Positions 8,603 through 17,477 of a stretch of 64,000 nt of DNA are shown here, in pieces. The stretch spans positions 6,152,091-6,216,090 of the forward strand of contig CP071065.1 of assembly GCA_017164015.1 (NCBI GenBank), written 5' to 3'. Both the position numbers and the translations under genes were made by a program. The stretch is from Nostoc sp. UHCC 0702 (GTDB lineage: Bacteria > Cyanobacteriota > Cyanobacteriia > Cyanobacteriales > Nostocaceae). Below the pieces are notes generated by a model. That model was not told where the DNA came from and did no database searches. It worked only from the letters and a program-made list of their open reading frames with translations. How positions within the stretch are numbered: position 1 is the stretch's first letter; the number at the start of each line of letters is the position of its first letter.

Positions 8603-9691
8603 ATGAAGATTGCTTTAGTCCATGATTATTTAACCCAGCGCGGTGGGGCTGAACGTGTATTTGAATTGCTTTGTAAGCGCTACCCGCAAGCGGATATTTT
8701 TACCTCTTTATATGATCCGCAAAAAACCATTGATCTGAGTGATCGGATAGTGAAAACGACTTGCTTGCAAAAAATTCCCGGCGCAGCAAAATATTTTAGA
8801 TTGATGGCTCCTTTGTATTTTCCTGCCTTTCGCGCTCTGAATTTGCAAGACTACGATTTGATTGTCAGCAGTAGCACCAGCTTTGCCAAAGCAGTACGAA
8901 AACGCCCGGATGCACAACACATTTGTTTTTGCCATAATGTTACCCGTTTCTTGTGGGATACAGCAACTTATTTAAGGGAATATGGAGATTATAGATATTT
9001 TGCACCTTTAATCGATAAGATTTTCCAAGTCATGAGAAAGGTAGACCTGAAATATGCACAGGAACCTGACCTTTATATTGCTAATTCCAGCGTTGTTGCT
9101 CGTCGTATTCAAAGTATTTATGGTAAACAAGCATTTGTAGTTAACTATCCAATTGATACCAATAACTTTGTTTTTTCAGATACAAAAGATGAATATTATC
9201 TAGCCTCAGCCAGAATGATCAGTTACAAGCGTCTTGATATCATTGTCGAGGCTTTTAATTGGCTGGGCTGGCCATTATTAATATCAGGTGATGGCCCAGA
9301 AAAAGAACGCTTAAAATCTAAAGCATTAGATAATATAGAATTCTTAGGACATGTCAGCGATAAAAAACGCAAAGACTTGTTTTCTAAAGCGAAATCCGTC
9401 ATAGTTGCAGCCTTAGAAGACTATGGATTAGTTCCAGTAGAAGCAAATGCTAGTGGAACACCAGTAATTTCTTATGGTGCAGGTGGGGTTTTGGATACTC
9501 AAATACATGGCAAGACAGGAGTGTTTTTTAAAAGACAAACACCTGAATCTTTGCAAGCTGCACTACTAGAGTCCGGACAAATCGCTTGGGATTATGAAAA
9601 TATTCGTAATCATGCAGTGAATAATTTTTCGGAACAAGTCTTTTTTAGTAAAGTTGAGCAAGTTATTGACCAAGCCTGTAGCATCTATTAA
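8603..9691 (+). CDS. Family 4 glycosyltransferase
   Basis: 362 residues, GT-B fold. Seen: N-terminal MKIALVHDYLTQRGGAERV glycine loop, an acceptor half up to about residue 190, and a C-terminal donor-binding half with EDYGLVPVEANASGTPVI, matching the E-x7-E motif near residues 273-281. It resembles WbaZ-type mannosyl/glucosyltransferases. It sits directly before the chain-length regulator/kinase gene, with 57 bases between. It probably adds an internal sugar of the repeat unit; the donor is unknown. Confidence 0.85.
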   Translation: MKIALVHDYLTQRGGAERVFELLCKRYPQADIFTSLYDPQKTIDLSDRIVKTTCLQKIPGAAKYFRLMAPLYFPAFRALNLQDYDLIVSSSTSFAKAVRKRPDAQHICFCHNVTRFLWDTATYLREYGDYRYFAPLIDKIFQVMRKVDLKYAQEPDLYIANSSVVARRIQSIYGKQAFVVNYPIDTNNFVFSDTKDEYYLASARMISYKRLDIIVEAFNWLGWPLLISGDGPEKERLKSKALDNIEFLGHVSDKKRKDLFSKAKSVIVAALEDYGLVPVEANASGTPVISYGAGGVLDTQIHGKTGVFFKRQTPESLQAALLESGQIAWDYENIRNHAVNNFSEQVFFSKVEQVIDQACSIY

Positions 9692-9748
9692 TCATGCATG
9701 TGATTTGTTAGCTGTTCGCGGAGCGTTTCGCCCATAAGGATAATAAAC

Positions 9749-11977
9749 GTGGTTCAAACTAGTCTAAATCCCAGTGTAAATTCAGTTTCTGAACCAGAAC
9801 CTGGTTACGGACAACTGTTTGCAGTATTTATTCGCAGATTTCCTTGGTTCTTAGCAGTATTGATCACTTCAATCGCGATCGCGGCCTTTATAACTACTAG
9901 AACAAAGCCTACCTACAGAAGCTCAATGCAGTTGCTAGTAGAACCTAATTATCAAGGTAAAAAAGAAGGAACTGGGGTAGAAAGTCAGTTTACAGAGCCT
10001 GATGTGCAGATAGACACTGCCACCCAACTGAATCTGATGCAAAGTTCAGGACTGATTCAAAAGGCAGTTGATAAACTTAAATCCGACTATCCGGACATAA
10101 CTGTAGGAGAGATTAAAAATACTCTCGTCTTAAATCAATTAAGGACAAAAGAAGACAACGTTGCTACCAAGATTTTCCAAGCAGACTATACCGATGAAGA
10201 CCCAGAAAAAACACAAAAAGTTCTCACTGCCATTCGGCAAGTCTATGTGGAATATAACAAACAACAGCAGGATTTGCGGTTACAAAAAGGTCTGCAAATC
10301 ATCAGAGAACAGTTGAGTAAAGCTAGTGAAGAAGTAAACGCAGCTGAAACAAATCTCCAACGATTTCGCCGAAACCAAAATTTAATCGACCCAGAGTCAC
10401 AGGCAAAATTGCTTGAGGAAGGTTTGAACAAGATTGAGCAAGAACGCCGTGGAACTCGTTCTGAGTATGAAGAAGCTTTGGCGCGGCAAAAATCTTTGCA
10501 AGAACAACTTAATCGCTCTCCACAAAATGCTTTAGTTGCTTCTCGTCTGAGTCAGTCTACTCGTTATCAAGGCTTACTCAACGAAATCCAAAAAACAGAG
10601 TTGTTGCTAGCTCAAGAACGCTTGCGTTTCACAGATGAAACTCCCAGCGTGCAAAAGCTTAAAGAACAACTTCAAAGCCAGAAAGAATTACTACAACAAG
10701 AAGTAGGCAGGACTTTAGGTGTACAGTCTGCTGATGTATTTGCCTCTAAAGAGCCTCTGCTTGAACAAGGACAGTTTGGTCAAATTGACCTCGCCCTTGC
10801 TAGTCAGCTAGTAGAAACGCAGACATCTTTAGTCGCTTTAAGTGCCCGCGATCAAACTTTGGCACAGAAAGAAAGTCAACTGCGTGTTGAAATCAAACGC
10901 TTCCCGCCTTTGTTAGCTTATTACAATCGCATCTTGCCACAGTTGCAATTTAGCCGTGAAAGGTTAGAGCAACTGTTGCGGGCAGAACAGCAATTGCGCC
11001 AGGAACTTGCTAAAGGTGGTTTTAATTGGGAAGTTGTGGAAGAACCGCAAATAGGGACACAATTAGGCCCCAACATGAGGCAGAATCTGTTGTTGGGTGC
11101 AGTAGTCGGGTTAATGTTAGGAGGTGTTGCTGCCTTCATTCGGGAAGCTGCGGATGATGCTGTTCATACCACTGCCGAGTTAGAGAAGCAGGTTGCCTTA
11201 CCTTTGTTGGGTACGACTCCCAAGTTACCACCTGCCAGAACCAGAGATTCAGTAATCAAATTGCCTTTTGGTAAGCCAGAAGTGTTGGCTCCTTGGACAA
11301 TTGAAGTATTACAATCTCCCCCACGTTGGGAATCGCTGGATTTGATCTACAAAAATATTGAGCTTTTGAATACTGTTTCTAGCTTGAAATCTTTGATGAT
11401 CACTTCAGCTTTATCAGACGAGGGTAAGTCAGCTTTAGCATTGGGCTTGGCAATGAGTGCTGCTCGTTTACACAAACGGGTATTACTGATTGATGCTAAC
11501 TTACGCGATCCTAGTCTCCATGAACAGCTAAATCTGCCCAATGAACAGGGGCTTTCAACTCTACTGGCTAGTGATATTACTTTACCTAATCAGATTGGTA
11601 TTCAATCTTTAGGTTCAGCTTACATCGATATTTTGACCGCTGGCCCAAGACCTGCCGATCCTGCAAATTTGTTGAGTTCACCCAGAATGATGCAATTGAT
11701 GGCAGCTTTTGAGGATAACTATGATTTGGTACTGATAGACGCTTCGCCGGTTCTCGGTTTGGTGGATGCCATACTCACAGCATCATCTTGTCGTAGCGTG
11801 GTACTAGCAGCAAGCATTGGTAGAGTGACTCGAACTCAGCTGACTCAAGCTACAAATATGCTCAGCAAGTTAAATTTGATTGGGGTTGTGGCTAATGGTG
11901 TATCTAACTCTGGCACCACCTATGTACAGTATCCCAAGCAATACCGTTTCGCCCTGCCGCAAGCGGTGGAAAAATAG
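9749..11977 (+). CDS. Wzc/ExoP-like chain-length regulator with BY-kinase domain
   Basis: 742 residues, starting at GTG with AAGGA eight bases upstream. Seen: an N-terminal Wzz domain with a membrane helix (FLAVLITSIAIAAF, residues 36-50), a long coiled coil (about residues 150-440), a second membrane helix after RQNLLLGAVVGLML, then a P-loop kinase domain. Walker A-like SDEGKSA lies near residue 557, Walker A' reads LLIDANLR near 580, where DxDxR is usual, and Walker B reads LVLIDASP near 664. The tail has only three tyrosines (TTYVQYPKQY). Such proteins set polymer length and open export across the envelope. It corresponds in position to the kinase gene before hepC in Anabaena. Confidence 0.88.
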   Translation: MVQTSLNPSVNSVSEPEPGYGQLFAVFIRRFPWFLAVLITSIAIAAFITTRTKPTYRSSMQLLVEPNYQGKKEGTGVESQFTEPDVQIDTATQLNLMQSSGLIQKAVDKLKSDYPDITVGEIKNTLVLNQLRTKEDNVATKIFQADYTDEDPEKTQKVLTAIRQVYVEYNKQQQDLRLQKGLQIIREQLSKASEEVNAAETNLQRFRRNQNLIDPESQAKLLEEGLNKIEQERRGTRSEYEEALARQKSLQEQLNRSPQNALVASRLSQSTRYQGLLNEIQKTELLLAQERLRFTDETPSVQKLKEQLQSQKELLQQEVGRTLGVQSADVFASKEPLLEQGQFGQIDLALASQLVETQTSLVALSARDQTLAQKESQLRVEIKRFPPLLAYYNRILPQLQFSRERLEQLLRAEQQLRQELAKGGFNWEVVEEPQIGTQLGPNMRQNLLLGAVVGLMLGGVAAFIREAADDAVHTTAELEKQVALPLLGTTPKLPPARTRDSVIKLPFGKPEVLAPWTIEVLQSPPRWESLDLIYKNIELLNTVSSLKSLMITSALSDEGKSALALGLAMSAARLHKRVLLIDANLRDPSLHEQLNLPNEQGLSTLLASDITLPNQIGIQSLGSAYIDILTAGPRPADPANLLSSPRMMQLMAAFEDNYDLVLIDASPVLGLVDAILTASSCRSVVLAASIGRVTRTQLTQATNMLSKLNLIGVVANGVSNSGTTYVQYPKQYRFALPQAVEK

Positions 11978-12207
11978 TTAGTGTAGCAGGGGAGAGGGTT
12001 GTACAACCTTGCTACTTACTTCATCTTTTAGTGATAGTGCGATCGCGTCTTGAGAGGTGCGATCGCACATATTTTTTATACCAATTTTAGATTTGGGATT
12101 TGAGATTAAAAGTATTTTTAATAAGGCTGTTACAGGCATTTTAAAAAATATTATTTATCACTATTTTGCATGATAGAACTAAGTAGGGTGTGTTATGCCG
12201 TAGGCTA

Positions 12208-12342
12208 ATATAATGTCCTTTGCTTATTACTTATTAAAACCGAAGAACCCCACCCCGCCAAAGCTATGCTTTGCATCCCCTCCCCGTTGACTCTTAGGGG
12301 TTGGGGGTGGGGTGCAATGACTGTGGGAAACATAACTGATTA
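12208..12342. mobile_element. Miniature inverted-repeat element, family 1, copy 1 (partial)
   Basis: Left end ATATAATGTCC is followed by TTGCTTATTACTTATTAAAACC, a GC-rich core (CCCCACCCC...GGGGTTGGGGGTGGGGT) and GGAAACATAACT. It runs head-to-tail into the next copy and lacks its own right terminal repeat. It has no coding capacity and would depend on a transposase elsewhere. Confidence 0.65.
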
Positions 12343-12489
12343 ATATCATGTCCGCTTGATTACTTATTAAAACCGAAGAACCCCACCCCACCAAAGCTAT
12401 GCTTTGCATCCCCTCCCCGTTGACTCTTAGGGGTTGGGGGTGGGGTTTAACGACTGTGGGAAACATAACTAATTACCCGGACATGATAT
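12343..12489. mobile_element. Miniature inverted-repeat element, family 1, copy 2
   Basis: A 147-bp unit with ends ATATCATGTCC and GGACATGATAT, the same core as copy 1, and about 110 bases that look identical to the inverted copy at 29404-29552. Reading the ends as TA|TCATGTCC and GGACATGA|TA fits the TA target duplication of IS630/Tc1-mariner-type elements; the transposase family is inferred. It lies in the long leader of hepC. Confidence 0.8.
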
Positions 12490-12550
12490 AACCGGACTTC
12501 AGATAACGCACCTTGAATTGTTGGCGGTGCATTGCGCTGCGCGACAACGC

Positions 12551-12699
12551 AACGCCAGTTGCTTCAACGGAGGGAACCTCCCTTCGGGTTCGGGGGGTCG
12601 CAATCGGCGGAAACCGGAGCCACTCCGGTCTTGGGGTCTCCCCAAGTGGAGGATGTGGCGTTCAAGACTGCGACCCCCTCACCGCAACGCACTGGCTCC
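12551..12699. repeat. Nested palindromic repeat, long form
   Basis: Bounded by AACGCCAGTTGCTTCAA (12551-12567) and CAACGCACTGGCTCC (12685-12699). Inside it, GGGGGGTCGC pairs with GCGACCCCC and several short GC-rich hairpins are nested. A short form of the same repeat lies on the other side of hepC at 14192-14238. Three overlapping open frames here are products of the GC-rich repeat and are not called. Confidence 0.7.
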
Positions 12700-12719
12700 C
12701 CTACATTCAATTTCTAATT

Positions 12720-13331
12720 CCCAATTATCTTATTTGTAATTAATAAACGTTTTTGTGGTAAAATTTAGCCATGTTATAAGCATTGTTAATTAAGTATATT
12801 TATAATAACTTTATAATTATCTGAATAAAGCATTTACTATTTAAAGAGTAAATAAAGAATCTGTTTGGGTATATAGCTATTTACCCAGAGTCTTATATCC
12901 TTAATAGTGAAACTCGTTCCAAACAGTTCAAAGGTAAAAGTAGACTCGTTTTGTTAAATTTATCGAAACAATAGTTAAACAAACGCAACTAAATGTAGAC
13001 ATGGAGCTATGGAGTAATAAAACAATTGGGTGACTTTCCTCTGCATCTCGACACCGTCCATAATCTCCATATAGAAACCCCAGTTTTCCAGCAAGCTTTC
13101 CATCTAGTTTTTTAGCTGGCTATCTACTTAGTATGTCTGTCGTTTGTACATCTTGAACCAGCAGAATTCCAAAAGATGTGTACTTGTCCTTCAGACAAGT
13201 AAAAATGGTATAGTTTTGCACGCAATTATCTACAGCTTTTGGCAACAAAACAAGATTTGGATCGAAGTCTTTGGCATTAATAGCCTTTGATATCACCTCA
13301 GCAATTTACTATTGTGTAAATCCAAAGACAT
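12720..13331 (+). promoter_or_regulatory. AT-rich 5' region of hepC, no gene
   Basis: About 610 bases with no plausible open frame, AT-rich in its first third. A small hairpin ACTTGTC-CTTCA-GACAAGT lies at 13182-13200. In Anabaena hepC and hepA are induced during heterocyst differentiation, so this is the likely site of regulation. I could not identify a convincing NtcA site (GTA-N8-TAC) or a defined promoter by eye. Confidence 0.35.
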
Positions 13332-14057
13332 ATGACAATCTCAATAATTCCGGCTCTACAGAATTACCATACAGCAACCCCAGAATACCAAGATAATCCT
13401 TCACCATACTGCACACTCCAGTGGCGGCAAGGTCAGCTTTTAGTGAAGTCTAGCAAGTATAACGCTCAAGTTAAACAGCCATATTTGCCTTGTGTTGATA
13501 ACAAGCAAATGTTAGTAAAATGCTTGAAAAATTCCCCAGTAAATTTAGTGAATATAGATGCAAAACTGGGTGAAGCTTCACTACGGTTTTGGGCTGAGGC
13601 TTGTGAGGAAGCTCATAAGCCAATATTTGTCCGTCTATCTTCAAGTAATCAATTGTCTAAACAAGGTAGCCAACCTTGGAGGTGGTTGCAACAAATAATT
13701 GAGTGGATTACAGCTTTAGTATTGTTAGTTTTAGTCAGTCCATTAATCCTGGGATTGGTTGTGCTAACACAGGTTTACTCGCCAGAATCACTTTTTGCTT
13801 ATGAGTGGTACGTTGGAAAACAGGGTAAACTTTTTCGGGCAATTAAATTTCATACAACTGCAAACCATAATATTACACCCTTGGGGTATTTGATGTGTAA
13901 ATACGGTTTGGAGGGTCTACCACAATTATGGAATGTGCTGCGGGGTGAAATGAGTTTGATAGATTCTTGTTCTTACACTTTAGAAGATGCAGTACAGCTA
14001 AGTTTAAAAGAACAATACCATGCTAATCAACAAGCACTAATTACAAGTTCATGGTAA
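13332..14057 (+). CDS. hepC: HepC-like degenerate polyprenyl-phosphate sugar transferase
   Basis: 241 residues. Roughly the first 110 are a leader without a recognised domain. The rest is a WcaJ/WbaP-type sugar-phosphate transferase core: an interfacial hydrophobic helix (residues 120-150), VGKQGKLFRAIKF near 168, ITPLGYLMCKYGLEGLPQLWNVLRGEMSL near 187-212. In active family members the last part usually reads SLDELPQLWNVL and ends in a PRP motif; here the acidic pair is changed to E-G and the PRP segment to DSCS. Position immediately before the ABC exporter matches hepC of Anabaena. It is needed for heterocyst polysaccharide there; catalysis by this protein is doubtful. Confidence 0.8.
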   Translation: MTISIIPALQNYHTATPEYQDNPSPYCTLQWRQGQLLVKSSKYNAQVKQPYLPCVDNKQMLVKCLKNSPVNLVNIDAKLGEASLRFWAEACEEAHKPIFVRLSSSNQLSKQGSQPWRWLQQIIEWITALVLLVLVSPLILGLVVLTQVYSPESLFAYEWYVGKQGKLFRAIKFHTTANHNITPLGYLMCKYGLEGLPQLWNVLRGEMSLIDSCSYTLEDAVQLSLKEQYHANQQALITSSW

Positions 14058-14357
14058 GTACAGGCAGATTCTAATCTTTAGCATTAGTCATTAGTCATTT
14101 GTTATTTGTAAATCCAAATGATTAATGACAGATCTAACTAGTTAGGGAACTCCCAGAAATAAATTATCTCGGTTGAAGTTGTTGACTGTTGAACGCCAGT
14201 TGCTTCAAGCCGGCAGAGCCGTCCAACGCACTGGCTCCTGATGACTTGAACGGTAGGATAGTTTTTTACTTGGAAGTCCCTTAGCTTTATTTCTGCCAAC
14301 CTACATATCTATCTGTAGATATCTGTGTAAATAGCCCAAATATTGTAACAAATACTC
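14058..14357 (+). promoter_or_regulatory. hepC-hepA intergenic region with short-form palindromic repeat
   Basis: 300 bases without a gene. It contains the short repeat AACGCCAGTTGCTTCAA (14192-14208) and CAACGCACTGGCTCC (14224-14238), and near its start an inverted ATTAGTCATTTG/CAAATGATTAATG pair. In Anabaena the corresponding region carries the hepA promoter; no specific site is claimed here. Confidence 0.5.
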
Positions 14358-16190
14358 ATGATTTTTAACATTTATCAACCACTCTGGAATTTATTCAAGA
14401 CTACAAATTTCTGGCAAAAAAATTATTTTATATTGCGAGAATTTAGTTACTTTCGTAAAGTTGCTATTTTGGCTTTGTTCTTCTCTTTTATGGCAGCAAC
14501 TTTTGAGGGCTTAAGCATTGGTTTTTTACTTTCGTTTTTGCAAAGCTTAACTAATCATAATGCTGCACCAATTCGCACAGGCTTTGGTTGGTTTGATACT
14601 TGGTTTTTAGCTGCTGACGCTTCAGCAATTAATAGACTATATCGAATATCTCTGCTGATTTTATTAAGTACCTGGATGCGTGCTGGCTTCAATTACTTAG
14701 CACAGGTATACACAGAAATCACTCAACTCTATTTAGCCGATCGCCTGCGTAAGCGAATTTTTGAACAGTTACAAGGATTGCCACTTAGTTACTTCGCCAA
14801 AACTCGTTCTGGCGAACTGATTAATACTATTACAACTGAAATTGAAAGGGTCAAGCAGTTATTCAGTGGTTCAGCATTTTTGATGACTAGAGCAATGACT
14901 GCTACCGTCTACTTTATCTCCATGTTTTTGCTGTCGTGGCAACTTTCAATCACTTCTTTCCTTCTATTTACACTTGTGGGGGTGGGCTTATCAACGCTGA
15001 ATGCCAAAGCTAGAGAAACGAGTTTTAGTACTTCAATTGCTAACGGTAACTTTACCTCAACAGCAATAGAATTTATTAATGGAATTCGTACAGTCCAAGC
15101 ATTTGCTACTCAAGACTTTGAGCGGCAGCGTTTTTATCAAGCTAGTGATAAAGTAGTCACCACTGCGACAAAAGTTGTATTAACCTGGGCAATGGTCAGA
15201 CCACTAGCTGAAGGTATAGCTAGTACAATTCTGATTGGAATGATTATTTTTGCATTTACTGTTTTTGTAATCAATGGAAATCTAGAAATTGCTTCTTTAC
15301 TAACCTTCTTCTTTGTACTATTTAGAGTTGTACCAATTGTTCAAGATTTTAATGGGACAAGAGCGCACCTGAGTACATTACAAGGAGCAGCAGATAATAT
15401 TAAAGAGCTTGTGAGAACTGACAATAAAAAATATTTACCAAACGGGAAAGTTAAATTTACTGGGTTAAAACATTCAATTGATTTAGTCTCTGTGGATTTT
15501 GGCTATGAACCTAAGAATTTAGTGCTAAATAATATTACCCTTAGCATTGAAAATGGCAAGACAACAGCCCTAGTCGGCGCAACTGGTGCAGGGAAAAGTA
15601 CACTAATAGATTTAATTCCCCGATTTTACGATCCAACAGAAGGTAATGTGCTGATTGATGGAGTTGATTTGCGAGAATTTGACATCAATTCATTGCGGCA
15701 AAAAATTGCAGTTGTCAGTCAGGATACATTTATTTTCAACACTTCTGTCTGGAATAATATTGCTTATGGTACAACAGGAGCGCGGGAAGCAGAAATTAGA
15801 GAAGCTGCACGACTAGCAAATGCACTGGAATTTATTGAAGAAATGCCAGAAGGCTTTGATACACAACTCGGAGATCGAGGCGTGCGCTTATCTGGAGGAC
15901 AACGCCAACGAGTTGCGATCGCTCGTGCTTTACTACGCGACCCTGAAATTCTGATTTTGGACGAAGCTACAAGCGCTTTAGATTCTGTGACTGAGCGGTT
16001 AATTCAAGAGTCTTTAGAAAAGCTTTCGGTAGGTAGAACAGTAATTGCGATCGCTCACCGTTTATCGACTATTGTCCGAGCTAATAAAGTTGTTGTCCTC
16101 GAAGAGGGACGAATTGTAGAACAAGGTGGTTATCAAGAGTTGCTAGAGCAAAAAGGCAAGCTCTGGAAATATCACCAAATGCAACATTAA
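14358..16190 (+). CDS. hepA: HepA-type ABC exporter (heterocyst envelope polysaccharide)
   Basis: 610 residues, a half-transporter with a six-helix membrane domain (about residues 30-330) fused to an ATPase domain. Seen: Walker A GATGAGKST near 407, a Q-loop in VSQDTFIF, signature LSGGQRQRVAIARALL, Walker B ILILDEATSALD, and the H-loop IAHRLSTI. Its length and position after hepC match HepA of Anabaena, which is required to deposit the heterocyst envelope polysaccharide layer. It is expected to act as a homodimer in the inner membrane, exporting a lipid-linked or polymeric saccharide. Confidence 0.9.
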   Translation: MIFNIYQPLWNLFKTTNFWQKNYFILREFSYFRKVAILALFFSFMAATFEGLSIGFLLSFLQSLTNHNAAPIRTGFGWFDTWFLAADASAINRLYRISLLILLSTWMRAGFNYLAQVYTEITQLYLADRLRKRIFEQLQGLPLSYFAKTRSGELINTITTEIERVKQLFSGSAFLMTRAMTATVYFISMFLLSWQLSITSFLLFTLVGVGLSTLNAKARETSFSTSIANGNFTSTAIEFINGIRTVQAFATQDFERQRFYQASDKVVTTATKVVLTWAMVRPLAEGIASTILIGMIIFAFTVFVINGNLEIASLLTFFFVLFRVVPIVQDFNGTRAHLSTLQGAADNIKELVRTDNKKYLPNGKVKFTGLKHSIDLVSVDFGYEPKNLVLNNITLSIENGKTTALVGATGAGKSTLIDLIPRFYDPTEGNVLIDGVDLREFDINSLRQKIAVVSQDTFIFNTSVWNNIAYGTTGAREAEIREAARLANALEFIEEMPEGFDTQLGDRGVRLSGGQRQRVAIARALLRDPEILILDEATSALDSVTERLIQESLEKLSVGRTVIAIAHRLSTIVRANKVVVLEEGRIVEQGGYQELLEQKGKLWKYHQMQH

Positions 16191-16355
16191 TTAACTTCAT
16201 TTCAATGTTTTTTTAGTAAGTATTCAAGAGTCAGAATAGTTAAAGAATCTGAAGAAGATTTGATGAATGAATATCCAAATCATACTAAACTCCTTATAAA
16301 TTCTGACTTCTGACTCCTGGGTACTGAATTCTTACCTTTTTAATTCAAATTATTG

Positions 16356-17321
16356 ATGACTATGACATTAGAATTCCAGTCTAACTCTGTTTCAATTTTG
16401 ATTTGCACTTGTAACCGTGCAGAAAGTTTGCGTCAGACTTTAGAATCATTGGCGCAAGTGCATGTACCAGAAAACTTATCATGTGAATTGGTTGTAGTAG
16501 ATAATGCGTCGAGCGATCGCACTGCTGAAATTATCCAATCTTTTTCTATGCCAAATATGCCAGTTCGCTATATTAGCGAACTCCAGCGTGGTTTATCAAA
16601 AGCTCGTAATGCTGGTATTACAGCAGCACGGGGAGAGGTTATTTTGTTTACAGATGATGATGTTCGACTACCGCACAATTGGATTGAGGGAATGTGTGCG
16701 CCTATTTTATCTGGAACAGCCGAAGCTGTTGCAGGCGGTGTGAAAATTGCACCACATTTAGATAGAGAATGGATGCAGCCTATTCATCGTGCATTTTTTG
16801 CATCTTCAGAGTTTATTGATCCTGATGCTCCTCAATTTTTAGTAGGAGCCAATATGGGATTTTTGAAACAAGTTTTAGTTAAAATACCTGGATTTGATAC
16901 TGAACTCGGTGCAGGAGCAATAGGTTATGGTGACGATACATTATTCACAGCGCAAATCCTGCAAGCTGGATACCGAATTGCTTCAGCTTTAGACGTGGTT
17001 GTAGAACACCATTTTGACGAGTCTAGGTTACTGCGATCGCATCTGATTAATGCTGCACGAAAGGCTGGACAAACATCAGCTTATCTTGCACATCACTGGG
17101 ATCATACCCAGATATCTTTTCCCAGGTTACGGTTGCTCAAGTGCTTAATTAATTTTGGTTTTTGGCGTTTTAAGACATGGCGACAGCCATTAAAATCAGA
17201 AGGATTGCTGCCAAAAGAATGGGAACTTATCCACATTATCAATTTTTATAAACAGTATTTAGTTGAGTGGAAAAGAAAGCCAAACTATCAGCAATATGGA
17301 TTAGTGAAAAATTCTTACTAA
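16356..17321 (+). CDS. Family 2 glycosyltransferase
   Basis: About 321 residues starting at ATG 16356, one codon after an in-frame TTG. Seen: VSILICTCNRAESLRQ, VVVDNASSDRTAE, the DDD metal site in LFTDDDVRLP near residue 108, and GYGDDTLFTAQIL near 195. It follows hepA after 165 bases on the same strand, as glycosyltransferase genes do in the Anabaena HEP island. Donor and acceptor sugars are unknown. Confidence 0.87.
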   Translation: MTMTLEFQSNSVSILICTCNRAESLRQTLESLAQVHVPENLSCELVVVDNASSDRTAEIIQSFSMPNMPVRYISELQRGLSKARNAGITAARGEVILFTDDDVRLPHNWIEGMCAPILSGTAEAVAGGVKIAPHLDREWMQPIHRAFFASSEFIDPDAPQFLVGANMGFLKQVLVKIPGFDTELGAGAIGYGDDTLFTAQILQAGYRIASALDVVVEHHFDESRLLRSHLINAARKAGQTSAYLAHHWDHTQISFPRLRLLKCLINFGFWRFKTWRQPLKSEGLLPKEWELIHIINFYKQYLVEWKRKPNYQQYGLVKNSY

Positions 17322-17477
17322 TTATACTTGATAGAATAGCGATCGCTACGGAAAAATACCTGACAGGCAGACCTATTATTGAAAAATTTATTAAGAATCT
17401 TCCTGATCAAGTCTCTGACGAGCGTATTTCTGATCAAACCTAGCAATATTTGAGTCAACTATTACTAATTTACAGTG

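Noticed and set aside
12513..12743. Three overlapping open frames of 61-76 codons
   Set aside because: They lie in a GC-rich palindromic repeat and none has a ribosome-binding site or family likeness.
12720..14357. NtcA binding sites upstream of hepC and hepA
   Set aside because: I scanned for GTA-N8-TAC with a suitable -10 box and found no convincing match by eye.
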